From: Carex sylvatica
Lineage: Eukaryota; Streptophyta; Magnoliopsida; Poales; Cyperaceae
Reading direction: 5' to 3'
Length of the DNA stretch: 64,000 nt
Assembly: GCA_964058845.1 (NCBI GenBank)
Contig: CAXKVR010000256.1
Location: 58,371 to 122,370 of the forward strand
Positions within the stretch are counted from its first letter, which is position 1; each line of letters starts with the position of its first letter. The notes beneath the pieces are model-generated. The model was given only the letters and a program-made list of their open reading frames with translations. It was not told the origin of the DNA and did not search any database. Shown here piece after piece: positions 22,637 to 34,902 of this stretch. Both the position numbers and the translations under genes were made by a program.

Positions 22637-24636
22637 GTACTGGGACTGTAGGCAAGCAAAAGCTGTTCATATTCAACAGCTACCTGACAAGTGCTATGCT
22701 CTGTCAGTAAACTATCCCCTCATGGTTGCCGGAACTGCCGATCGTAACATTATTGTCTTCAACTTGCAAACTCCCCAGGTATTTATTCCTTTACTCTTAT
22801 TAATCGGTATATGTCGGAAGTTACAGTTCAATATTACACAATTGTAACTTGGCTAGAAATTCTGATAAAAGTTACAGCTGCCTTCCCTAATCAGCATGGT
22901 TTTCTGGTAAAGCAAAAAATTCTGATAAAAGCCCACTGGCCACATTTTTTTTTTTTTTGGATCAATTGTCTTCTAAATTTTCTCTTTCTTTCATGTAAGG
23001 TTGGGTCAATAGAGGGAAGGGTCGGTGTGCACCACCTGGATGACTCAAAAGCCAGCAAGAATTACACTTTCAAATGCCATCGAGATGGGCAAAAAGTTTG
23101 CTCTGTCAGCTCAATAAACTTTCATCCGGTATGGTCCTTGTATTTTCTGTTATTTTATTTTATTTTATTTTATTGTGATTATAGGGACTTACTCTGTTAC
23201 AAGTGGAGTTGTATTCTCTTTTTGTGGAAGCTGGTAATTTTGGACCCTTCAAAAACAAAAGGGGAATAAAAAGGTTCTTTTCAAAATAGATTGGCTCGGT
23301 GCTGCATGGTAATTTTGATTATATCATATGTGGTTTATTACAGAGTTTCATTTTTTCTTTCTATCAATTTGATTTGGTGTGCAGGTGCATCACACATTTG
23401 TATCTACTGGAACTGATGGTACAAAAAGTTTTTGGGACAAGGATAGTAAACAAAGATTCAAGGTCTGCTTTTCCTTCATTCCTTTTATTTTATTTTCTTT
23501 TCTTTATTATCTACTGGAAGATAGCCTTTACTAATATCAGTAATACATGTTGAATTTCATTTTATACTGTCCAGTATTTTCTTTATGCCTACTTCCTACA
23601 TAGGATTGCAGTATTTACCATTTACAGAAATGTTTTTTGTTTATTATTTCATATCTGCTCAGTTAACCCTTATCTCCTAGCAATGTATTTACATGATAAT
23701 CATACTTTTGTGCACATTATAGTTTCTTCCCAAGTGTCATGCTCCTATTCCATGCAGTGCATTTAATGCTGATGGTTCAAAGTTCACCTATGCAGTAAGT
23801 CGTACTTTATAACCTTCAAATTTCACATGCTCAAAATTTTATTGATAACATGTATATAACAGTGCAATGAAATATAGAGGTTGGCTACTATGCTTATATA
23901 AGCATATCCCCACATATGCTTATAACTCATTTTTGTGCTTCCAATGTTCAAATGGTCGATCTGAACCGTTCATCTTGTTCTCCATATTAATATGTGCTTG
24001 GAAACTAAATTTTACATTTTTCTGAATTTTTTTACTATTTATTAAGCCACTTTGAAAATCGCTGATCCAACGGTGGCTGCACAAAATAGTAAAATCAGCA
24101 GCCACCGTTGGATTAATAATTTTCAAAGTGGCTTAATAAATAGTAAAAAAATTCAGAAAAATGTAAAATTTGGTCTCCAAGCACATATTAATATGGAGAA
24201 CAAGATGAATGGTTCAGATCGGCCATTTGGACATTGGAAGAACAAAAATGAGTTATAAGCATATGTGGGGATATGCTTATATAAGCATAGTAGCCAACCT
24301 CATGAAATATATATGCAGGTTTGCTATGACTGGAGGAAAGGTGCTGCACATCATGACTCATCTACAGCCACGTCACAAGTCTATATATATGACGTCCAGG
24401 TTGTTATTCTAATTACGCACACATTTTTCTTGATTTTATTTAAAAAATTTAAGAATTACAGTTTTCTGCAATTTCATCTACAAATGAATAGTTCCATTAA
24501 CAGTGACCCTTAAAGAATTACAGTTTGCTTGTATTTTTATTTAACATGCTTTTTCACCGTGTAAAGGCTTGGTACTCAATTTTTGTTCATTTTCTTTGAG
24601 CAGGATATTGATGTGGAACCAAGGCCCAAAAAATAG
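22637..24636 (+). pseudogene. RAE1: RAE1/GLE2 mRNA-export WD40 protein, 3' half
   Basis: Exons: 22637-22778 (YWDCRQAKAVHIQQLPDKCY..GTADRNIIVFNLQTPQ), a partial exon ending at 22906 (VTAAFPNQHGFL), 23000-23128 (VGSIEGRVGVHHLDD..KCHRDG..INFHP), 23385-23462 (VHHTFVSTGTDG..FWDKDSKQRFK), 23723-23794 (PIPCSAFNADGSKFTYA), 24319-24399 (VCYDWRKGA) and 24604-24636 (DIDVEPRPKK, stop). These match the last WD repeats and C-terminus of RAE1, the nuclear-pore mRNA-export and mitotic-checkpoint factor. From 23000 on all introns are GT..AG, phase 0, with no stops. The N-terminal half is missing, and the second exon has lost the EFKRIxSPLKYQTRC part. It is a DNA-level truncated duplicate, not a processed copy. 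Whether any transcript is made is unknown. Confidence 0.9.
23877..24301. mobile_element. foldback Mutator-type MITE, 425 bp, in a RAE1 intron
   Basis: Two arms of about 200 bp, GAGGTTGGCTACTATGCTTA and its complement, meet at a short loop near 24085-24100. The target duplication ATGAAATATA (10 bp) is perfect at 23867-23876 and 24302-24311. The right end lies only 17 bp before the first base of the next RAE1 exon, leaving the acceptor 'tatgcag' intact. The translated ORFs in it are artefacts of the hairpin. Confidence 0.95.
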
Positions 24637-25534
24637 TTGTCATTGAAATCTACTTTGAAGGGGAGAAAATGACTTATAAAAGACAATACTTGGAATTTTT
24701 GGTTTATAACGCACTCTATATTGGTTATTTTAGTTTTTTTTTTTGTTTATACAGTTATACTGCATTGTATATGGTGTCAGGGATGTTAATGTAAACATTA
24801 TTGATTACATTGGAAGCCTTATTCACTGTAGCCTATAGGTAATAAATGAGAATGTTTGGTTCCGTTTTAATGTTGTGTTTTAATTTCATTGTTTGATGTG
24901 TTTTTGTTTGTACTTGCACAAGTGAAATTGGATCGGAAGATCCTGAATTGCTGATTTTTAGATAATTTAGGAAGTTATATTACCAATTTTGCAGTATTAT
25001 TGACATCTACAATCTCATACTTCTATTAAATATATATAGTTTTAGAGAGAGAGAAATGTATCACCGAAGCATTACATATATTGTAATTGTAGTTGGATAA
25101 TTTAAAAGAAATTATTGCTTGTTTTCTTTGTCAAGTCCTAAACTTGATTTTAACAATTGTTTTGTTGAATTTCGCGATACATTGACCGCTTGGCCTTTTT
25201 GAATTAGGCTATGCAATAAGACAAGCAAAAGCATACATTGATCAAGGCCACAATGCAATTTCAAAATATATTAAAAACAATCTAAAACGCATTAAACCAA
25301 GTGCATGCAGTTCTCATACATTTTCTCTCGCTGAGTTGCTGTATCCCAACTATCAGTGTTTTTATCTCATTATAGTCTTTTAAGTCTAAGCAAGCAAGGC
25401 ATGTCCTGAACCAACAAAGGTACTTCAACGATTACAATAGCATTGCAATAACAAAGGTCAATAAAAGAGCACAGCCATCAAAAGTATATATTGCAACTTG
25501 TACTAACACAATAACTATATATATATATATATAT
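24637..25534. other. likely 3' flank of the RAE1 fragment and AT-rich spacer
   Basis: The sequence after the RAE1 stop reads like a 3' UTR, with AATAAATGAG at about 24840. Beyond that no gene is seen. It ends in a (TA)n tract at 25517-25534. Confidence 0.4.
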
Positions 25535-25959
25535 GAGGTTGGCTACTATGCTTATATAAGCATATCCCCACATATGCTTATGACTCATTTTTGTATTTCC
25601 AATGTTCAAATGGTCGATCGGAACCGTTCATATTGTTCTCCATATTAATATGTGCTTGGAAACTAAATTTTATATTTTTCTGAATTTTTTTACTATTTAT
25701 TAAGCTAATTTGAAAATCGCTGATCCAACGGTGGCTTCTGATTTTACTGTTTTGTTAAGCTACCGTTGGATCAGCGATTTTCAAATTAGCTTAATAAATA
25801 GTAAAAAAATTCAGAAAAATGTAAAATTTAGTCTCCAAGAACATATTAATACGGAGAACAAGATGAACGGTTCCGATCGACCATTTGGACATTGAAAATA
25901 CAAAAATGAGTTATAAGCATATGTGGGGATATGCTTATATAAGTATAGTAGCCAACCTC
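25535..25959. mobile_element. second copy of the 425-bp foldback MITE
   Basis: Same ends (GAGGTTGGCTACTATGCTTA and complement), same length of 425 bp and same arm order as 23877-24301. The loop sequence differs. It sits in a (TA)n microsatellite (25517-25534 and 25960-25985), so its target duplication cannot be delimited. It ends 86 bp from the stop codon of the DUF6598-like gene, probably in or next to that gene's 3' UTR. Confidence 0.9.
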
Positions 25960-26045
25960 TATATATATATATATATATATATATAGAAGTCGTTTTTCTT
26001 TAGTTTGGAGGAGAGGTTGACCTTGGAACAACCAATTAACTCTTG

Positions 26046-27557
26046 CTAATACTTGTCTATCCAAGGAACACTAGGTCGTAGGGCCTCGCGTGTTTTTGAA
26101 TGTTTGAGATAGTCCAGCCAATTAACTTTTACTTGAATCTCACCATACGGACTGTTGAGTTTCCCCACAGAGTCACCATAATACTCGGGTGGAAAAAGCA
26201 ATGCGCCACGTGCAAGAGGTTGGTTTGTGTCAGAATTCCACAGATCAACCTTAACAACTAGGGACGATCCGTAACGACAACAAAACAAAGATTTAGACAA
26301 GGGGATGGACTCCATAGACTTGATAGTGAAGCCGTCACCGCTTTTCTTACTGAAAATGAAGCTTCTCACATACGACATATCGTTGATGTAAACAATAATA
26401 TCACCATGAATTTTGAACCCTATTGTTTGTTCAGTTGACTTGATTAGTTTCACATCTATCTCACCAAGCCAAGCAGCCCTCATCCCATTATAGATCACCT
26501 GCACGGAACCATTCTGTCCTTCAACCTTGGTACACAACCACTCGTTGATGGGATTGTAAAGATAATTCCAATACACAACATCTTCACATAGTTTGTCGTC
26601 ATCTATGTTGAGATCCACTAGGATCACGACGGGATCATAACCTAAAGGGGCTACATCAGGACCGTTTAACGGCAAGGAACCCTAAAGAAATAAATGTAGA
26701 GAGAGAGAGAGAGAGAGAGAGTGAGAAAAGGGGTATATATGTAGAGAGAGTGAGAGAAGTGTTATATATATCTGTATGTAACCTTTTTGTGAATCATGAT
26801 TGCACTTTCTTTGTCGTGATCAAAGATGTATGTGCCGTAGGTAGTGCAGTCAAAGAGGATCTTGCCATGGATCTTTCCGTGCTCCTTCCCACATAGGTCC
26901 ACTTTCACGTCAAAAATCTCGACTAATGGATCTGGATACACGAGTCTCTCCCTGCCTTCGCCATTTGTCTCCACACGAATTGGTTTCCAAATGCCATCTT
27001 CTATAGGAATTGGAGGTTTCCATGATGGTTGTGTATCTCCTCCCTCAGAGTCAGAATAATAATCCTACAGGATATGAAAAAGGTTGAAAATTCAGCAAAT
27101 TAAAAATGAATTCATTAATTAATGCAAACTCTTAAGCAAACTAGTCAGTCAATCTAAAGGGAAGTATGACAAATTAAAATCTGTCATGCTTTAGGTTGTT
27201 TTGTGAAACAGATAATGCCAAATAAGAAGCTATTTCGAGGGGGATTGAAGGGCTTAAGAACTGAATCGAACTTTGATATTAATTTACCAAAACAATTAAG
27301 AGTCTGTTTGTGGTATATCAAGATTAATTTGAGGCCATCTAATTAATAATCAATCCCAATCAGCTTAATTAGCAATATATATATATATATATATATATGT
27401 AGAGAAAGAAAGCGACCTCAGGGTGTTTCTGAATTTCGAAGGATAACTCACAAATGACGTCTGCAGATGGGCCGCTTTCTAACTCGGAATACCTGCTTTC
27501 TTCTTCTTTATCTCCTCCTCCTCCTTCGGGAAGATGCGATCCTGTCTCTGTCTTCAT
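26046..27557 (-). CDS. DUF6598-like protein, three exons, about 352 aa
   Basis: Exon 1 is 27557-27417 (47 codons, MKTETGSHLPEGGGG.., acidic and low-complexity), exon 2 27064-26783 (94 codons) and exon 3 26681-26046 (211 codons plus stop). All introns are GT..AG and phase 0, and the joined frame has no stop. Exon 2 carries DPLVEIFDVKVDLCG and GKIHGKILFDCTTYGTYIFD. Exon 3 carries LPLNGPDVAPLGYDPVVILVDL, then AAWLGEIDVKLIKST, SMESIPLSKSLFCCRYGSSL and LARGALLFPP. This order of beta-rich motifs matches the plant DUF6598 domain, whose function is unknown and which also occurs fused to other domains in grasses. No signal peptide or membrane segment is seen. Intron 1 holds a (TA)n tract and intron 2 a (GA)n tract. 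The gene looks intact; the family call is from memory of the motif order. Confidence 0.75.
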
Positions 27558-28688
27558 CTTCTTCCTCCTAGTCCTGGCCGTGGGGATTGGGGAGATGGAT
27601 CGAGGCGGAGATAGATCAAATTTCTTTTTCTCTAATTAGTAATTAGACACGCGATACCTTCAATATAAATATAATTTGATTTTTCTTAAATTAGTCTTTC
27701 GGCCCAACCAAATTAATATTTGTTAATAGAAACGCGTCAAAAAATGCCTGTGATTTCTTCGGATTTGCAAAGGGATAATCATAATAGTTTATGAGATGGG
27801 CTTTATTAGATGTTACATGAAGATATACTGGCCCAAAATTTTCAAATTTTGAAGGAAAATGCATTTTTATTTTATTTTAGGGCCCAGCAGCGATGCTGAA
27901 AAGTTAAAACTCAGCCCAGACACGAAAGAGTCAACTCTCCAGACACGTAGCAGTCAATTCTCCTACGTGTCGTGTCGTGTCGCCGCTCTTCATACATATA
28001 AATCCTTTGCGCCATTCTCTTTCTTTCGTTAGATTTTTACAGACCAATTCTCATTCTAGGTCAGTCCAACAGATTACCATACGTATCAGTTTTGCTAGGA
28101 GGGGGCAGTTTAATGTGCTTTGAGACTCGTACAGAGAGAATATTGAATGGTCCAAATTTTGCACATAATGATCACTCAAAGTTTGAGATATCTCGGGGGG
28201 TCTCGATCTAAGGGAGAGCAGCATGATTTATGTATGATAAGTATCATATCTTCATTAATGTATCGAGTTCGAACTTGCGAGTTGTGAGGTCACAGCTCTT
28301 CGTGCTACTGCTTTGACTCAATACATGCATTGGATCAAATTTAAACAAATAAAGCTTCTTTGCTTTCAACGGAGGTGCATTCTCGCCGCATCTAATTCCC
28401 CGCTTGTTGATTAATGATTAGTATGTTTGCATCTATACCAAAAAGAGGGAGGCAGGGTTTTGATCGGTATCGAATCAAATTCAGTTAAATACTCGGTCAA
28501 AACCGTCTAATCTTCTTCAAAATTGGTATGCACTTGATCAGCATATATTCTAAAGTTATTTGTGCGACTCTTGATGCATATCAATAACTATAACCTGATA
28601 TTTAACCGAATTTAGTTTGATGCTCATTAAACCACTCTCGAACCCAAAATAGAGACCTTTTCAACTTTATTCTTGATCAATCTATAAA

Positions 28689-28724
<36 letters not shown>
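27558..28724. other. upstream region of the DUF6598-like gene; possible promoter
   Basis: Holds the presumed minus-strand promoter. Around 27990-28060 on the plus strand, an ACATATAAATCC TATA-like box is followed by a pyrimidine-rich stretch that looks like a 5' UTR, but no plus-strand coding sequence follows. A CGTGTCGTGTCGTGTCG mini-repeat lies at 27970. It ends in a (TA)n tract at 28690-28722. Confidence 0.35.
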
Positions 28725-29345
28725 ATATAGAGAGCTGATCATAATGATAATCTAAACCTCAATTTGACTTATTTTTATAAAGAGCTGACCAGAATGAAGT
28801 AATTTGGTCTTAATCATTACAACAGTTCCTAAACCGTTGTAACGGTTGGCCAACTTACGATGAATTTGGTCTGCTGTTAATAATAACAGTAGTTAATCGT
28901 TGCCACGGATTCATAACAGTACTTAACCATGGTAACGGGTCCATAACGGTTGGTCTCTAAAAATTATAGAGAGCCAACCAATTTTGTCCATTGCGCCACC
29001 ATTGTCAAAGAATTATTGCGTGACACCATAGATTAATTATCTGTTGCAATGTTTTCTAAACTGTTGCAACGGTTGACCTCACTTAGGTCAATCTCAAGTT
29101 TATTTTACTAATTTTACAGATTAATATTCCTAATCTTAAGATGATGCTTCTATTGTCCAATGCCCAGTGCTTCATGACTGCAACCTTGATAAATATAGCA
29201 ATTGCTCATCCATCATTTGTGTATATTACAATCTCTATAGTCATGAACCTGCATAATATCTCAAGACAAGAAAATTGTAAAATTCAACAAATATATGTTT
29301 TGTAAATCTAGTCAAACAGACAAGTAGGTTATGGCACAATCCAAC
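28725..29345 (-). mobile_element. copia-type LTR fragment (copy A)
   Basis: Similar to the LTR at 32630-33771, sharing 'aacggttggcc..', 'cacttaggtcaatctcaa', 'gaacctgca.aat' and the terminal 'tggcacaatccaaca'. Its left part is truncated next to a (TA)n tract. A 78-bp repeat array begins directly to its right. Confidence 0.6.
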
Positions 29346-29714
29346 AGACACCACTAGTGTGGTGCAAAGAACCTTCAATTAGAGTGTTGTATTAGGGTTG
29401 CAACTACTGTCTCTTGCCATATGGGGACAATACTAGTTTGCTGCAAAGACTTTCAATTGGAGTGTTGTATTAGGGTTACAACTATCCTCTTCTGTTGTCA
29501 TCTAGAGACACTACTAGAGTGCTGCAAAGACCTTCAATTGGAGTGTTGTATTAGAATTGCAACCACCCTCTTCTTTTGCCATCTGGGGACACTAATATTG
29601 TGCTGTGAAAACTTTCAATTCGAGTGTTGTGTTAGGGTAACAACTACCCTCCTCTGTTGACATTTAGAGACACCACTAGAGTACTGCAAATACCTTAAAT
29701 TAGAGTATTGTATT
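29346..29714 (+). repeat. 78-bp tandem repeat, array 1 (about 4-5 copies)
   Basis: Units follow the consensus order GGTTGCAACTACC, CTTCTCTTGCCAT, GGAGACACTACTAG, TGCTGCAAAGACC, TTCAATTGGAGTGTTGTATTA. As 78 is 26 codons, one frame stays open (29421-29660) giving repeats like LECCKDLQLECCIRVATTLF. The array is cut by the solo LTR at 29715. Confidence 0.9.
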
Positions 29715-31689
29715 TGTTAGTTTGTAATAATCTAGAAGTCAATAATACGATAAATTATCATATAAAGCTTTGTTCATGAATTGAGTGATTAAATAAACTG
29801 TCATTTTGTTGTCTTGAGTATTATTGTATTTATGAATCATTTCGAGTCAATGACTAGAATTGTGAAACTTCATAATATATATGATATATATTCTTAAAAG
29901 TTTCTAACCAAGGTAATTAGCAGGAATACTAATTATCGCTACAAAGTTAGTGTGTGGATTAAAAGATGATCAAGTTTCACAGACCACTGACAAGATATGT
30001 CATTTTAATCACATAGATATATATTCTAGGAACATGATATTTGACAGACCCCGAATGAAACATTAAATGAAATTGTATTTGTGTCATTAATGTTTTCATT
30101 CAGTGTTAAGTTCTAAAGTATTAGGTATTCATCTTTCCTACTTAGAGATGTGTATGTGTGATTCTTACCTAACGCTGCCTATAAAAAGCAGCTATAACGG
30201 TAGCTCTTCGGTATACATAGCTTAGCTAATGTAGTGATGGTTTACCAAAAATACTATTGTCCCTCGTATCTCTATTCGAGTTATAGTATCACTGGGCCCC
30301 TTGGTAGAGTAAGATTATCTGCTAGCGGTATAATTACAAGAGTAATTATATTTGATAATCTGCTCAAGATCAAGAAAATATTAAGTTTGCAAGGATGACA
30401 CACACCTACCTTGAAACTGATCTGATAGCTATGAGACAGAAGAACTGACACAAGTAAATACTTTACTGATCGTGATATTATACAGTACATCATCATCTGT
30501 GTAATTGGATAGTCATAGTGCATACGTCAGATGCCTCCTATGATTATAGAACTTAAAACAGTTTTAATTCTATTTACCAACATAACACTAATCATATTGG
30601 GTCACACCATATAGGAGCTAATCGGAGAATCTTATTGATTATAATTAATATTAAGATGGTTATAATTAATTATACGTAATATAATTAAATTATAAATGTC
30701 ATATAAGATGACAAATAGAAACAATGGTTAATTTATAGGTGTACACGGTACGTTGTATAAAAGTTACCGAAACAATAACCGAGAGAAGTATAATTGTACA
30801 TAACAATTATATATATAAATATATATTTGATTTGAATTTTAATTATTAATTATGAATTTGAATTATGGGTTTAAAGTCCATTAACAATTAAAGTCCAAAT
30901 ACAAAAGCCCAAAAGTAATCAAATGGAAGTGACAAAATCGAATTTGATTACCTCCACTCCATGGCATGCATTGTGAATAGGCCAAACTTGAGGGGTATTT
31001 TGGTCATTGACAAACCTCCTCAAATGCCTATAAATAGAGGGCTGAGAGTGAGAGAGAAAATTACTAATTCATGTGTTATTGAATTGTCTGATCAGTTTGT
31101 TAATCTATTTTCTCTCTTTCTCTGTTTATGGTTGTTTAAAGTTCACGAGATCGGTGAATTGTATTCTTTCAGTACCCCCACGTGTTTCAGGCTTATATGC
31201 TTGTGATAACCTTTGACATCTAGCGGCTCGAGACTAATATTATTTTGTCTTTTCTCGATGAATAGTGTTTTTGCAGAATCTCGTGATTTTTGGTATTTCT
31301 GGCAAAAGATATGAACCACTCTCTGGTTAGTCCTGGTGGATAACTGATAGAGGTATCAAACGTCTGATATTCTGAGACGAATCATTTTTTATAGTCACTC
31401 TTCTCGCTCGGCTGCATTCCAATTAGAATTTGGAGACAAGGTATAAATATGTTATATTAATCTATATAATTTGTAAATAGATTCAAGTTTTAGAATTAAA
31501 TTAAGGAGTATATCTGTAAAAGGATTAAATTGTGTTTTGATGCCAAAGAAATACGGAAGGTGGACCGCCTTATAATGTTTCCTGACATACCTCGTTTAAT
31601 CCTTAACTTAAGTTAGAAGTAAAAATTTTGTTTTACAGTCTTTTCGCATCTTAAGCCTAATCCAGTTTTGGTTACCCCGAAACCCAACA
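29715..31689 (+). mobile_element. solo LTR of 1975 bp inserted in the 78-bp array
   Basis: Begins TGTTAGTTTG and ends CCCAACA (TG..CA). The flanks GTATT and TTATT agree at 4 of 5 bases. The 78-bp array resumes immediately after it. A TATA box (CCTATAAATAGAG) at about 31030, followed by a plausible transcript start, sets the plus orientation. No retroelement internal domains adjoin, so it is a solo LTR. Confidence 0.75.
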
Positions 31690-32629
31690 TTATTAGGGTT
31701 GCAACTACCCTATTCTCTTGCCATATGGAGACACTACTAGAGTGCGACAAAGACCATCAATTGGAGTGTTGTATTGGAGTTGGAATTACCATATTCTCTT
31801 TCCATATGGAAACACTACTAGAGTACTACAAAGACGTTCAATTGGAGTATGGTATTAGAGTTCCAACTACTCTATTCTCATGTCATTTGGAGACACTACT
31901 ACTATGCTGCAAATACCTTCAATTGGAGTGTTATATTAGGATTGCAACTAACATCTTCCCTTTCCATTTGAACACATTACTAGAGTGTTGCAAAGACCTT
32001 GAATTGGAGTGTTGTATTGGGGTTGGAACTATCATATTCTCTTGCCATCTGCAGACATTACTTGAGTGCTGAAAAGACCTACAATTGGAGTGTTGTATTA
32101 GGGCTGGAACTATCTTTTTCCCATTCTATTTGGAAACACTACTAGAATGTTGCAAAGACCTTCCATTGGAGTGTTGTATTAGGGTTGCAATTACCATTTC
32201 TCTTGCCATATGAAGACACTAATAGTGTGCTACAAAGACCTTCAATTGGAGTATTGTATTAGGATTGCAAATATCTTATTCTCTTGCCATATATAGTCAC
32301 TTATATTGTGCTACAAAGATCTTCAATTGGAGTGATGTAATAGGGTTGAAACTACCATCTTCTCTTGCATATGAAAATACTACTAGTGTGCTGCAAAGAC
32401 CCTTAATTGTGGTGTTGTATTATGGTTGCAACCACCATCTTCTCGTACCATCTGGGGACACTATTAGCTTGCTGCAAAGGCTTTCAATTGGACTGTTATA
32501 TTAGGGTTACAACTACCATCTTTTGTTGCCATCTGGAGACACTATTAAAGTGTTGCAAATACCTTTAATTATACTGTTGTATTAGGTTTGCAACTACCAT
32601 CTTCTATTTCCATATAAAGACACTATTAT
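31690..32629 (+). repeat. 78-bp tandem repeat, array 2 (about 12 copies)
   Basis: Same unit as array 1, with diverged copies and occasional small deletions. Frames remain open over 31668-32072 and 32265-32504. It is interrupted on the right by the LTR at 32630. Confidence 0.9.
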
Positions 32630-33783
32630 TGGTCCCAGAGGCACTTAGAGGGGGGTGAATAAGGTTTTTTTAAACTTTTAATCTAAGTTATAAGTCCCTA
32701 GTGTGTCTTATAGCTATTCTTGATGGAAACTAGAATAATTTTGTCCTAAACTAAAATATAAAATAAATAAAGTAAATAGTAGAGTTTAGAGACACTTGAC
32801 ACGATAGTTGTTTACAGAGTTCGGCATTAACGCCTATGTCTTTAGGAATCGCGACCTTCGAGATGGGGCACCTTTATTTATCCAGTGAGAAATAAATATA
32901 AGGTGAAACCGGTGAACCCTTACAATCTTCTAGGCAGTCACACAGCTTGAGCACGAGCACTAAAGGCTGAAAGAAAACAATCTGATCAACAAAGGGTTCA
33001 AGGATTGCAAGGTGAGCAACAAGGCTCAAGGTAGTAGTTGATTTGGTCACGCATGATCACTATAGGAGTTGTTGTATTGATTGAATAAACTTGAGATTGA
33101 TATGAGTATTGAAGTTTAAGTACACAAGCAACAACTGCTTTCTCTAGATCTGAAAATACGAAATATTAAAGTTAGGGGCAGTTAGAGGTTGATTTCAAAT
33201 TTTGGTATAACTTCTATTTATAAAGAGCTGAGAAAAATGAATTAAGTGGTGATGACCGTTGCAATGGTACAGGGACCGTTACAACAGTAGGTTAATTTGA
33301 ACAAGTTTGGATTAGGGACCCATAACAGTACATTACGGTGCCCAGTGGTAGGTTTCCATTGACAATGGTAGATGACTGTTGCAACGGTCCTCAAAATGAA
33401 AATTCTCAGGAATGCTGACCATCAGGTGATGGCTATGATCGATTTAAACTGTCACAGACTCAGCTGAGGATTTATTTATTCCGTTGTAACGGTAGGCATC
33501 ACTTAGGTTAGTCTCAAACTTATTTTATAAATTTTACATATTAAATGTCCTTAATCTTGAGATAATGCTTCTGTTATCCAATATCTTATGATTCATGAAT
33601 ACATCATTGATGTTGTATTGTAATTCATTAATTCATCCTTGATGTGTATTTATTGAATCTTCAGTTGTCATGAACCTGCACAATGTTCCAAGAAGAAAAA
33701 CTGTAAAATACAATTTATATATATTTTACAAATCTAGTTAAACAGATAGTAGATTATAGCACAAACCAACAATCTTCCCCTTT
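32630..33783 (-). mobile_element. copia-type LTR (copy B) with adjoining polypurine tract
   Basis: The LTR is 32630-33771: read on the minus strand it starts TGTTGGTTTGTGC and ends GGGACCA. Just upstream on the minus strand is the purine tract AAAAGGGGAAGA (33772-33783), which primes plus-strand synthesis in LTR elements, so this is the 3' LTR of a minus-oriented element. The 'agaggggggtgaataagg' phrase near 32650 is common at this LTR end in plant copia elements. No gag-pol remains beside it. Confidence 0.7.
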
Positions 33784-34902
33784 TGACGATTTGCAAAACA
33801 TACATATTAAGTGAGTGCATAAATTGGTTATTCCCACAAAGTTCAAAAAAATTAAAATTTTTGAAGTTTTTATTTTTTTCCTTGTTCTTGTGTTTGTGTG
33901 TGTGGTGACATGAAATATCAATATAGCATGAACTTATAATATCTATCCTTCTTTTTGGAAATGGTCAAAAGAGTTAGAAATATAACATAGTTATGCTCAA
34001 AAAGAAGAGATGACTCTCCCTCAATTTATGCACTCCCCCTTAATTTGATAAAATTATAAATTAAGGCCTAAAAATAAAAATATCAATAAAATATTGAAAT
34101 TAAAGCACGTAAATTTGCACTAAATTTGAATTTTGAAGTGTATTAGTGCAACATATGAAACATTGACTCTTTTTAGTAATGAAATTGTTGAAGTTAGAAT
34201 TAATATCAAACAAAAATTGACTTGATCATTTTATTCTTCTATAATAGGATAATATTGAGATTATAATATTGATCAAGTGTATTAGTCTCTTATACTAGGC
34301 AAAATATTGAAATTATAGCACGAAATTTATGAATATTGAAATTTAAGATTATAAATTGATCATTTTTTGTGATTCTTCTAATCAATATAATTTTGAAGTT
34401 TAATTAATGATCAATTAATTGTGACTCTAAATTATGCAGAAATATTGAAATTATATTGTTGAGTTCGATCATATAATTTTAGTCTTTTCCATATATGATA
34501 TATTGTATTTTTAGGAATGGTAATATACTTTTGCCTCTAAAATAGGTGGAAGTATTGAGATTCGAATTATTTTTAGAAATAGGTGAAAGTATTTAGTCTT
34601 CTAAAAAGGTAAGATATATTGAATTTTAGAAATGATCAAAGAATTGTGCCTCTCAACATAGGCAAAGTGTTGAAATTATAATAATTAATAATTTAATCAT
34701 TTTGATTCTTTTTAATCACGAATATAATGAAGTTATATTTAATGATCAAATGGAGTGCCTCTAAAATGCAGAATATTAAAATTAAAGCGTAGTTATAATT
34801 CGATTAATTTTCATCTTCTAACATAAGTGAATTTTGAAATATAGAAATTGATCAAATAGATGTGCCTCTAAATTAAGCATAATATTGAAATTAGTGTATT
34901 GT
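33784..34902 (-). other. AT-rich non-coding 3' interior of the copia-type element
   Basis: Contains many diverged repeats of a phrase like 'atattgaaattata..ttgtgcctctaaa'. No retroelement protein domain is seen. The same texture continues at 36671-36985, beyond the solo LTR inserted between them. Confidence 0.5.

Noticed and set aside
23920..24258. Paired ORFs on both strands with near-identical peptides (MKIxxPTVAA..)
   Set aside because: They are the two arms of the foldback MITE read on opposite strands, not genes.
31668..32504. Cys/Leu-rich repeat protein encoded by the 78-bp arrays
   Set aside because: The open frame follows from the repeat length being a multiple of three. Copies have frame-breaking indels and no start or splice structure, so it is treated as a repeat only.
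29346..32629. Tandem arrays considered as a CRISPR array
   Set aside because: Units are directly adjacent 78-bp repeats with no unique spacers, in a plant nuclear context.
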